38,481 bases of DNA from Firm-04 sp964479595 (GTDB lineage: Bacteria; Bacillota; Clostridia; Oscillospirales; Ruminococcaceae). Of this stretch, positions 23,722 through 31,644 are shown in pieces (within the stretch, counting starts at the first letter, position 1; every line of letters begins with the position of its first letter). Location: contig CAYZMU010000011.1 of NCBI GenBank assembly GCA_964479595.1, positions 1 through 38,481 of the forward strand, given 5' to 3'. The position numbers and the translations under genes are program-made. Below the pieces are notes generated by a model that was given only the letters and a program-made list of their open reading frames with translations, was not told the DNA's origin and searched no databases.

Positions 23722-24752
23722 AAAGCACCAAATGGATGGAATTGCTCAGCAAGCTGCCGCCTGAATACATTGAGGAGGCTGCCGAGCCCTATGAGAAACC
23801 GCGACCCGTGCTGCGCTGGTATCGAGGGGCTGTCGCGGCCGCCGCTTGTCTGCTCGTGGCAGGTTCCGCCGCGTTTCTCTATCCGCGCCTTCGTATGCAG
23901 GAGCCGCAGTCTGTCACGCCGCAGGATTCTCTCCCGCAGACCGAGACCACGACCGCGTATACGGACGCGGAGCAGACCGAGCTCTCTGCTTGTCTGACGA
24001 CAGCCGACCTTACCTCAAGCCAAGAAACCCAGCCGACCGCCGGGGCAACCGGAACTGTCCTGACGGAAAGCGCGGAATCGTCTCGGCTGTCGTCCCCTTC
24101 TCAGACACGCCCGCCGCGCGGCGGCACAGTCCATACAACGACAGCGCCCTATTATGATGACAGCACGCCGGCTCAGACCGCTCAGACGACCTCCACGACG
24201 CACGTGACCGCTTTGACGACCGTGCCCCCCGCGCAGACCACAACCACGACCACCAAGAAAGACGACGCGTTGGGCGGCGCGGTTTCGTATCAGTTCCAGC
24301 CCTACTTCAAATCTGTCAAATGCTATGCGTTTTCGGCGCCTGCCGCCGTAGCGGAAGACCCCGAGGAATCCAAAGAATCCTTCGTGATATCGAGCGCGGA
24401 GGAATGCCCCGAAGACCTCCGAGAGGACGTGCTGGCGGACTTTGACTTTGAAAAACGCGACTGTCTGGTGGCTACGCTGCCGAATATCCCGCAGACGGCG
24501 CAGATAAGCCGCGTGAAAGCGCACCTGAGCGGAGGGCGGCTCTATCTGGAAGCGGACATTTTCACTACAGAGCCGACCACGAATATGACGCGGCGCCGGC
24601 TGCTGCTGGCGATGCCGAAATTCTTGGGCGAAATGATTGAGGATGTGAAATCCGAGATAAACTATCTGCCCACCGACGGCGCGGACGAACTCCACGCCCT
24701 CAACCCCCATGTCGCGGTGATTGTGGACGAAGGGAACTCGCTCGCATCATGA
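23718..24752 (+). CDS. Membrane-anchored putative anti-sigma factor with Thr-rich stalk
   Basis: A 344-residue single-pass membrane protein. The short cytoplasmic part (1-35, with LPPEYIEEAAEP) recalls minimal anti-sigma helices in clostridial ECF partners. A membrane helix (about 36-55) is followed by a Thr/Ser/Pro/Gln-rich extracellular stalk (about 65-185, with runs of TTTTTT) and a folded outer domain (about 190-344) with two cysteines I can see (YAFS-flanking KCYAF and EECPED) and a third in RDCLV. The outer domain is not one I recognise and could be the sensor. GTG start 23718 overlaps the sigma stop and follows AAGGAGGG. It is also coupled to the dockerin gene, whose frame opens at its stop codon. 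The anti-sigma role is inferred from position and topology. Confidence 0.7.
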   Translation: MKSTKWMELLSKLPPEYIEEAAEPYEKPRPVLRWYRGAVAAAACLLVAGSAAFLYPRLRMQEPQSVTPQDSLPQTETTTAYTDAEQTELSACLTTADLTSSQETQPTAGATGTVLTESAESSRLSSPSQTRPPRGGTVHTTTAPYYDDSTPAQTAQTTSTTHVTALTTVPPAQTTTTTTKKDDALGGAVSYQFQPYFKSVKCYAFSAPAAVAEDPEESKESFVISSAEECPEDLREDVLADFDFEKRDCLVATLPNIPQTAQISRVKAHLSGGRLYLEADIFTTEPTTNMTRRRLLLAMPKFLGEMIEDVKSEINYLPTDGADELHALNPHVAVIVDEGNSLAS

Positions 24753-24763
24753 AGGAGAACCAT

Positions 24764-27328
24764 ATGTCAGGGAAAATAGCGAAAACCACCGCGCTCCTTC
24801 TGGCGTTTTGTATAAGCGGCAGCTGCCTTGTCTGCGCGGATTTGCCGATTGTTTCAGCGTCCGGCGCGGCGATAAACTTCACCGTTCCCGTAAAGATTTC
24901 CTACGAAAACGCCTCCGAGGCACAGGCGGCCGCGGCAGACCGCGCGGCGCGGCGGGAGGCGCGTACCAGAGAAATTGAGGAAATCGTGCGCTTTAGCGGC
25001 GGCGACGAGGTCACGTTTGAGGCGCAGTGGGACGAGACAGCGGCGCCCACAGAAACGGGATACGCCGTCGAGATGAGCGGGGATTTCGCGGTTCGCGGTT
25101 CGGAGGAAGTCATCACCGAAAACGCGGACGCGGTCTTTTCCATGCTGCACCAAAACGGCGGTCAGCTCAGTTCCTACATCGTCTCTTCAGAAGAGGGCGA
25201 AACGGATTATCTTTCCGACGAGAGAGCCTTCGCGACCATGCGCGATGAGATATACGGCTTTCACTATCTCGGCGAGACCTTTACCGACCAGGGAGACGAC
25301 AACTTCGCGGTCTTCTGCAATGAGGAGACAGCGGAGACGGTTGTCGCAAGGCCCTTCGGGCTGCAGCAGCCCCGTTCCGCGATTGAAATCCGCTTTGACA
25401 TGACAGAAGAGGAGTTTGAAAAAGCGAAGCCGAACCTGCAGTCCATCATCGAGGACATTTTCCCGGACTGGATTTGCTGGCGCCTGGAGCCGCTGATCAA
25501 GGTCAGACGGGGGATGTACTGTATCATTGAGGACTATCTGCAGACCCCGCAGATGTACGATTACGCCGCGCGGTTTTACGCCGCGCTGAGCAGACAGCGC
25601 TATCGGTTTGAGTATTTCCGGTTCTACCCGGAGTACAGCTATGTCAACAGCGCGGCCGTTTTCGGGCAGAACGAGGACGATTACGGCGAATACTGGTCGG
25701 TCGCCTACTCCGTCACGACGGAGCAGGCCGACGCGATGGTGCCCTACCTTCAGGATTACGACGCCGCGCACGACCTGTGGCTGAGAATCTGGCGGGACAA
25801 CGGGCACACGCAGATACCGCCGCTGCCGAGAGACCCCGAAAATCCGGACACGAACCCCATCGTGGGCGATTCGGAGAGCGTGAAGTCCGAGCTGAGTATG
25901 CGTATCTACGACACCGAGTCCGTCAGGGACGTCATAACGCTGCTCGACGACGTCTATGAAGACTTGGGCATCAAGCCCTTCATCATCTATACAGGTGTGC
26001 ATCAGAACGGCGAGCGGCTGCACACCGATTTTACGGAGATCGAAAAGACATACCGCGACACCATGCGGGAGGACATCGCCGCCATGACGGAGAAATATAA
26101 AGTGGAAACGCATATCGCGCAGGGCGAGCGGCTCGTTCTGCGGTTTGAGGAGCACGACTTGTCGCGGCTGGTCGAGAGTGTCGGGCTCAAAACCATCGCG
26201 AAAAACCCCGACCAGATAGCAAGCGCGCTTTCTGAGGCGCTGAGTCTTGGGTCAAACGCGTCGCTGCAGGCGAATGAGGACCGCACATTCTCGGTTCTGT
26301 TCCCGTTCGGAACCGTCGATACCCAGACGGAAACGGCGCGTCTGCTGGCGTATCTGCTGGACGCGTGCCCCTGCGCGTATGAGGTCATCTGGGAAGAGGG
26401 CGCGCAGCTGTATTATGATATTCCCGGCGCGTATGAGACCAAGGCGGATACGGTGATACGGCAGTTTCAGACGCTCAATTCCGCCCGCTACACGCCCATG
26501 CGCGCGGGCGACTACCGGAAGGACAAGGTCGGCAACTGGGAGAACGGGCAGACACACGGGCTGGTGATTGAGACGGGACATCTCGCCGCGCTCAAGCTCA
26601 GCCAAATCGCGGGCGAAAATGTCGTGTGGTACGAAAGCGCGCCCGCCCAAAACCCGGAGGGCGGCATCGCGCTCTACCCCGCCGATGAACCGGAAAAATA
26701 TGTCCTCGCGTGTGAGACGGTGGAACAGGTCGCGGCTGCGTACCTCAACCGGGATATTGACCAGATTGTCGGGTTCGCGTACGAAAAGGAAACCGCGCCC
26801 GTGATGTTTGAGAAGGAAACGTCGCACATTGTCGTTTCCCCCAAGCGTCTGGGCGAACTGCCCGCTTCCGTCTTTGACGGCGACCCGCGTTTTCAGGCGG
26901 TGCTGACGGACAGGGAATACCGCACCACGCACCCGGGCGAGGAAATCTACTCCCAAAGCGATTCGCTCCATCTGATACCGCGCGAGGCCTACTTCACCGA
27001 GAGCGGCACGAACGGTCTGAACTGGTTCAATCTGCTCTCCATGTGCGAGGACGTCGAGGATATGCCGGGGGTCGGGCAGGCGTTCGTCACGGGAATCCTC
27101 GACCGCACGCAGCTTCAGACGGCGACGGACACCGTTATCTGTCTGGGCTCGGGCGACCTCAATCAGGACAACCTCATCACGCTCGCGGACGGCGTCCTGC
27201 TCTCCCGCGTAAAGGCTGAAAACGACACGCCGACGCTCAGCAAGAGAGGCATCGAGGAATCGGACCTGGACGGCGACGGCATCTGCGGGTTTATGGATAT
27301 TCGAAAAATGCTGGACTGGCTTTCTTGA
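24764..27328 (+). CDS. Large secreted protein with C-terminal dockerin
   Basis: An 854-residue extracellular protein. The signal peptide is about 1-33. A long middle part (about 35-790) shows no glycoside hydrolase, CBM or other fold I recognise. It is acidic, rich in aromatic residues, and has several ferredoxin-like-looking stretches (EIRFDMTEEEFEKAKPNLQS, TVDTQTETARLLAYLLDACP). The last 58 residues (797-854) form a type I-like dockerin: two calcium-loop repeats, DLNQDNLITLADGVLLSR and DLDGDGICGFMDIRKML. It should therefore dock onto a cohesin scaffold. ATG 24764 has AAGGAG 6 bases upstream. ATG 24749, overlapping the previous stop, lacks a good Shine-Dalgarno. It is the last gene of the sigma operon and is followed by a terminator. 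Confidence 0.85.
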   Translation: MSGKIAKTTALLLAFCISGSCLVCADLPIVSASGAAINFTVPVKISYENASEAQAAAADRAARREARTREIEEIVRFSGGDEVTFEAQWDETAAPTETGYAVEMSGDFAVRGSEEVITENADAVFSMLHQNGGQLSSYIVSSEEGETDYLSDERAFATMRDEIYGFHYLGETFTDQGDDNFAVFCNEETAETVVARPFGLQQPRSAIEIRFDMTEEEFEKAKPNLQSIIEDIFPDWICWRLEPLIKVRRGMYCIIEDYLQTPQMYDYAARFYAALSRQRYRFEYFRFYPEYSYVNSAAVFGQNEDDYGEYWSVAYSVTTEQADAMVPYLQDYDAAHDLWLRIWRDNGHTQIPPLPRDPENPDTNPIVGDSESVKSELSMRIYDTESVRDVITLLDDVYEDLGIKPFIIYTGVHQNGERLHTDFTEIEKTYRDTMREDIAAMTEKYKVETHIAQGERLVLRFEEHDLSRLVESVGLKTIAKNPDQIASALSEALSLGSNASLQANEDRTFSVLFPFGTVDTQTETARLLAYLLDACPCAYEVIWEEGAQLYYDIPGAYETKADTVIRQFQTLNSARYTPMRAGDYRKDKVGNWENGQTHGLVIETGHLAALKLSQIAGENVVWYESAPAQNPEGGIALYPADEPEKYVLACETVEQVAAAYLNRDIDQIVGFAYEKETAPVMFEKETSHIVVSPKRLGELPASVFDGDPRFQAVLTDREYRTTHPGEEIYSQSDSLHLIPREAYFTESGTNGLNWFNLLSMCEDVEDMPGVGQAFVTGILDRTQLQTATDTVICLGSGDLNQDNLITLADGVLLSRVKAENDTPTLSKRGIEESDLDGDGICGFMDIRKMLDWLS

Positions 27329-27363
27329 CTTCCACACTCATACTCTGTTTTCCTGATTTGAAA

Positions 27364-27399
27364 AGGCTTTCCCGTGAAACAGCGGGAAAGCCTCTTTTT
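27364..27399 (+). terminator. Bidirectional terminator between convergent genes
   Basis: AGGCTTTCCCG (27364-27374) pairs perfectly with CGGGAAAGCCT (27383-27393) over 11 bp, with an 8-base loop. CTTTTT follows on the plus strand and TTTT follows on the minus strand, so it can stop both the dockerin operon and the GTPase-NYN operon. Confidence 0.93.
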
Positions 27400-29950
27400 A
27401 GCCAAGAAACGCGCGGATTTCCTCATTGACGGCGCGCATTTCCAGAGCGAGTTCGCGCGCGGAAACCCTTGCCGCGCCGTTGCCCAGAACAATGCGCTGC
27501 TCCAGCCCGTCCGAAGTCGCGACCCGCACGCGGTGCTGTTCGCAGAGCTGCTTGGCGGTCCGCTCAATGTAGGTGTCGGCGGTCTCCGATTCCGCCGTGT
27601 AGACGACCTGAATGCCGCCGTAGTCCTCAGTCTTGGACTTGCCGTTTTTGACACGGTAGGCGTCGAACACCACCACGACCTGACAGGCGCGGCAGCCTTG
27701 GTAATTGCACATCATCTCAAGCAGGCGTGTCCGCGCCGCCTCGAGATTTTCCCGCGCCAGTTTCGCGAGAGAATCCCAAGCGAAAATGATGTTGTAGCCG
27801 TCCACCAGCAGATAATCCGGCGGCAGAAAAACGCGGCCGCGCGCGGTTTCGGCGGATGTCTCGGCTTGTGCCTCCTCCGCGCGGTCACGGCGCATGGAGT
27901 TGCGCGGATTGCGGTTGATTTTGCCATACGTGCGCTCGTAAATCGCCATCAGTTCCTCGTCACTCGCCGCGAACGGCTGAGCGTGCGCAGCCGGGGTCTC
28001 CTCATCGGCAAACTCCGTCCGGTTCGTCAGCGCGGCGGGCAGATGCATATGCTGAGATACCTCATCCCAAGGCACGAGATGACCCGCCCCGTGTACGCAA
28101 AAGACCGAATCAGCAGGATTTTCCGTGTCCGCGTCCGGGTCATAGCCCAGCTTTTCGATGACCTCACGCTCATTGTGGCACGTATGAAAGCCGCCGTTTG
28201 TCAGGCTGAGGGTGCCGTTTCCATGGGTATACCGCGCGAATTCCGACGCGTAATCGCGAAACTCCGCCACCGGCACACGCCCCTCCAGACGCGCGGTCTC
28301 GCCCTGAACCCGGGGCGGGGAAAAGCTCCCCGCACGCTGCTCAATATCCGTCATGGCGCGTCCAAGCGCTTCGGCGGGCAGTTCCATCTCAAAATCGTAA
28401 TAGGGCTCCAGCAGCCTCGACTGTGCCGAACGCAGCCCCTGACGCACCGCGCGAAACGTCGCCTGACGGAAATCCCCGCCTTCGGTGTGCTTGAGATGCG
28501 CCTTGCCGCTCGCGAGGATGAATTTGATGTCAGTCAGCGGCGAGCCCGTGAGTACCCCGAGATGCTCCTTCTCCTTCAGATGGCTCAGAATCAGGCGCTG
28601 CCAGTTGCGGTCAAGCGTGTCCTCAGCACACTGCGTCTCAAACTGCAGCCCGCTCCCCCTCGGCAGCGGCATCAGAATCAGATGCACCTCCGCGTAATGG
28701 CGCAGCGGCTCGTAGTGTCCCACGCCCTCCACGGTCTCACAGATGGTCTCGCGATAGGTCACCGTGCCGCTGTCAAACGCCGCCTCCCATCCGAAACGCT
28801 CCGAAATCCGGCTGCTCAGAACTTCCAGCTGCACCTGCCCCATAAGCTGCGCGTAAATTTTCCGCGCGCCCCTGTTCCAAGTCACGTGCAGCTGCGGATC
28901 CTCCCGCTCCAGTTCCTGAAGTTCGCGCAGCGCGGAGGCGAGGTCTTTTCCCTCCGGCACAAGCACCTCATAGCGCAGAAGCGGCGCGCAGAACATGGTC
29001 TCATTGGGCGAGGCGTCCCCGAGGGCGAGCCCCGCGTAAGCTTCGGAAAGCCCCGTCACCGCGCAGACCGAGCCCGCCTCCGCCTCATCGAAGGAAACGT
29101 ACTTGGCGCCGGTATAAACGCGGATTCCCGTGATTTTCTCGCGATGCTCCTCTCTGTCGGCGCCCGTGTAGCGCAGCTCGTCCCGACAGCGCAAAACACC
29201 GCCTGTCACCTTGAGAAATGTCAGGCGGTTCCCCTTATTGTCAAGCGAAATCTTGAACACATTCGCGCCGAACGCCTCCCCCGCGCGGAACGGTTCGGAA
29301 AATGTCTGAATCAATTGGAGGAGTCGGTCCACGCCGTCGAACGTCCGCGCGGAGCCAAAGCAGACCGGAAAAATCTCCCGGGCGCCGACAGCCTCCTTCA
29401 GAACGCTGTCCGAAAGCGCGCCGTGTTCAAGATAAGCGTTCATCAGCGCCTCCGTGGCAAGTGCCGCGTCCTCGTCCCTCTGCGCGGTTTCGCCGTCAAA
29501 GCGCACACAGTTCGGGGAGAGTTTTTCGCGCAGCCACAGCAGAATCTCCTCGCGGGTGTGCTGGGATATGTCCATTTTATTGACAAAAATAAAAACCGGA
29601 ATGTGATAGCGCTCGAGCAGAGACCAGATGGTCCGCGTGTGGCTCTGTACGCCGTCCGTGCCGCTGATGACCAGCACCGCGCAATCGAGAATTTGCAGGA
29701 TGCGCTCGGTTTCGGCGGAAAAATCCGTGTGCCCGGGCGTATCCATCAAATCCACCGCCAAATCGCCGACCTGAAAACGCGCCTGATGCGCGAAAATGGT
29801 GATGCCGCGGCTGTGCTCGATGGGGTGGCTGTCCAGACTCTGTGCCTTGCGCAAATCCCGAATCTCGCCGGCGCGAAAGAGCAGACTTTGCGCGAGCGTG
29901 GTTTTTCCCGCGTCAACGTGCGCCGTCAAGCCGATTGTCAAATGTTTCAT
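27398..29950 (-). CDS. Ribosomal-protection-type translational GTPase fused to a NYN (YacP/Rae1-like) nuclease domain
   Basis: An 850-residue cytoplasmic protein. Residues 1-650 form an EF-G/Tet(M)-like GTPase: G1 AHVDAGKTT (10-18), G2 RGIT (48-51), G3 DTPGH (70-74), G4 NKMD (124-127), then domains II-V (about 222-600). Domain IV has VGHYEPLRHYAEV. Where Tet(M) has the tetracycline-displacing YSPVS loop, this protein has HLKHT (485-489), so resistance is doubtful. Residues 713-850 are a NYN domain (LLVDGYNII) with acidic residues D717, D763, D792 and D814 in the places expected for a PIN-like active site. In Bacillus, YacP/Rae1 cuts mRNA in the ribosomal A site. Tet proteins bind the same site, so the fusion suggests ribosome-targeted mRNA cleavage or rescue. 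It is last in a five-gene operon, 27 bp after the DUF711 gene. Confidence 0.9.
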   Translation of the reverse strand: MKHLTIGLTAHVDAGKTTLAQSLLFRAGEIRDLRKAQSLDSHPIEHSRGITIFAHQARFQVGDLAVDLMDTPGHTDFSAETERILQILDCAVLVISGTDGVQSHTRTIWSLLERYHIPVFIFVNKMDISQHTREEILLWLREKLSPNCVRFDGETAQRDEDAALATEALMNAYLEHGALSDSVLKEAVGAREIFPVCFGSARTFDGVDRLLQLIQTFSEPFRAGEAFGANVFKISLDNKGNRLTFLKVTGGVLRCRDELRYTGADREEHREKITGIRVYTGAKYVSFDEAEAGSVCAVTGLSEAYAGLALGDASPNETMFCAPLLRYEVLVPEGKDLASALRELQELEREDPQLHVTWNRGARKIYAQLMGQVQLEVLSSRISERFGWEAAFDSGTVTYRETICETVEGVGHYEPLRHYAEVHLILMPLPRGSGLQFETQCAEDTLDRNWQRLILSHLKEKEHLGVLTGSPLTDIKFILASGKAHLKHTEGGDFRQATFRAVRQGLRSAQSRLLEPYYDFEMELPAEALGRAMTDIEQRAGSFSPPRVQGETARLEGRVPVAEFRDYASEFARYTHGNGTLSLTNGGFHTCHNEREVIEKLGYDPDADTENPADSVFCVHGAGHLVPWDEVSQHMHLPAALTNRTEFADEETPAAHAQPFAASDEELMAIYERTYGKINRNPRNSMRRDRAEEAQAETSAETARGRVFLPPDYLLVDGYNIIFAWDSLAKLARENLEAARTRLLEMMCNYQGCRACQVVVVFDAYRVKNGKSKTEDYGGIQVVYTAESETADTYIERTAKQLCEQHRVRVATSDGLEQRIVLGNGAARVSARELALEMRAVNEEIRAFLG

Positions 29951-29977
29951 GTTTTCATCCGCGCCCTCATTTGGCGG

Positions 29978-31336
29978 TCAGTTGCGAATACTGTGCATGG
30001 GCGCGGGGATTCGCCCGCCGCGCGCGATAAATTTCTCCGCGCTGTGCGGGTTCACGCGCATGACCGGGCCTTCGCCGAACAGCCCGCCGAAACTGAGCGT
30101 TTCGCCCTCGCGCTTGCCGATTGCGGGAATCAGACGCACCGCCGTCGTTTTGTTGTTGACCATGCCGATCGCCGCCTCGTCCGCGATGATTGCCGAAATC
30201 GTTGAGGCGGGCGTGTCACCGGGAATCACGATCATATCAAGTCCCACGGAGCAGACCGCTGTCATCGCCTCCAGCTTCTCAATCGAAAGCGCGCCGGATT
30301 TTGCCGCGTCAATCATCCCCGCGTCCTCTGAAACGGGGATAAACGCCCCGGAAAGCCCCCCGACACTTGAGGACGCCATCACGCCGCCCTTTTTTACCGC
30401 GTCATTGAGCAGCGCCAGTGCCGCGGTCGTGCCGTGCGCGCCGCAGGCGGAGAGCCCCATTCCCTCCAGAATGTGCGCGACACTGTCCCCCACCGCCGGC
30501 GTCGGCGCCAGCGACAAATCCACAATGCCAAAGGGAACATGAAGCATCTGAGCGGCGCGAATCCCGACCAGCTGCCCCATTCTCGTAATCTTGAACGCCG
30601 TGCGCTTGATGACATCCGCGAGTTCGTCGAGCGTCGCGTCAGGATATTTCGCGATGGCTGCGCGCACGACCCCCGGCCCGGAAACCCCGACGTGAATCTC
30701 GCAGTCCGGCTCACCGACGCCGTGAAACGCGCCTGCCATAAAGGGATTGTCCTCCGGCGCGTTGCAAAACACCACGAGCTTCGCGGGGCCAAAGCACTGA
30801 TCCTCCGCCGTGAGTTCGGCGGATTGCCTGATGATCTCGCCCATGAGCGCGACAGCGTCCATATTGATTCCGGATTTCGTCGAGCCGACATTGACGGAGG
30901 CGCAGAGATGCCCCGTCTCCGCGAGCGCACGGGGAATCGCCGCTATCAGTTCGCGGTCGCCCGCTGAGAAACCCTTATGCACCAGCGCGGAAAAGCCCCC
31001 GATAAAATTGACGCCCGTCGCCAAAGCCGCGCGCTCGAGTGCCTTCGCGAGTTTTACAGGGTCGCCGCCCCCCGACGCGCCCAGAAGCAGCGCCGCCGGC
31101 GTGACGGAAATGCGCTTGTTGATAATCGGAATGCCGTATTCCGCCTCAATCTTTTCCCCCGTCCGCACGAGATGCTCCGCAAGCCTCGTGATTTTGTCGT
31201 AAACGCGCGTACAGACCGTATCGAGATTGTCCGAGCAGCAGTCCAGCAGGGAGATTCCCATGGTGATGGTGCGAATATCCAGACATTCATCCTGAATCAT
31301 GCGGATGGTTTCGAGTATATCAGAGGTATTGAGCAT
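29978..31336 (-). CDS. DUF711/UPF0210 family protein
   Basis: A 452-residue cytoplasmic protein of the widely conserved UPF0210 (PFL_3070/DUF711) family. Its fold is related to pyruvate formate-lyase/ribonucleotide reductase barrels, but its reaction is unknown. Family motifs include ITMGISLLDC, NKRISVTPA, GGFSALVHKGFS and VNVGSTKSGINMDAV. It starts 17 bp after the ACT-domain gene. The ACT-DUF711 pair is conserved across Firmicutes and archaea, which suggests that the ACT protein regulates or partners with it. Confidence 0.92.
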   Translation of the reverse strand: MLNTSDILETIRMIQDECLDIRTITMGISLLDCCSDNLDTVCTRVYDKITRLAEHLVRTGEKIEAEYGIPIINKRISVTPAALLLGASGGGDPVKLAKALERAALATGVNFIGGFSALVHKGFSAGDRELIAAIPRALAETGHLCASVNVGSTKSGINMDAVALMGEIIRQSAELTAEDQCFGPAKLVVFCNAPEDNPFMAGAFHGVGEPDCEIHVGVSGPGVVRAAIAKYPDATLDELADVIKRTAFKITRMGQLVGIRAAQMLHVPFGIVDLSLAPTPAVGDSVAHILEGMGLSACGAHGTTAALALLNDAVKKGGVMASSSVGGLSGAFIPVSEDAGMIDAAKSGALSIEKLEAMTAVCSVGLDMIVIPGDTPASTISAIIADEAAIGMVNNKTTAVRLIPAIGKREGETLSFGGLFGEGPVMRVNPHSAEKFIARGGRIPAPMHSIRN

Positions 31337-31353
31337 GGCGCCGCCCCCTAAAG

Positions 31354-31623
31354 TTAAATATGATGCATGGAATTGAAAACATCCTCATGCATACAGTGAA
31401 TGGAAAGCCCCTGCGATTCGCCGAGCGCCTTGAGTGCCTCGGACAGCTGCGAAAAATCGCTGTTTATCCGCTGAATGTCCACCAGCATGAACATCGCGAA
31501 CAAATCCTCCAGCACGCTCTGCGTTACCTCGACAATATTCGCGTTGTACTCGGCGCAGACCCCGCTCACTTTGTGCAGAATTCCGACCGTGTCATGTCCG
31601 ATAACCGTAACCACAGCTTTCAT
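31354..31623 (-). CDS. ACT-domain protein (UPF0237)
   Basis: An 89-residue single ACT domain, a small ligand-binding fold usually sensing amino acids. It begins MKAVVTVIGHDTVGILHKVSGVCAEYNANI, with the typical Gly-containing loop (GHDTVGI), and matches the UPF0237 family. It lies directly upstream of its usual partner, the DUF711 gene, and 21 bp after the YdcF-like gene. The ligand is unknown. Confidence 0.93.
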   Translation of the reverse strand: MKAVVTVIGHDTVGILHKVSGVCAEYNANIVEVTQSVLEDLFAMFMLVDIQRINSDFSQLSEALKALGESQGLSIHCMHEDVFNSMHHI

Positions 31624-31644
31624 AACGTTTCCTTTCCGCCGGGA

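Noticed and set aside
27398..29950. Tetracycline resistance gene
   Set aside because: The drug-displacing loop residues are missing and a nuclease domain is fused; there is no mobile-element context.
27374..30205. 943-codon open frame on the plus strand opposite the GTPase-NYN gene
   Set aside because: Its Arg/His/Leu-rich composition is typical of an antisense shadow, and it begins inside a terminator.
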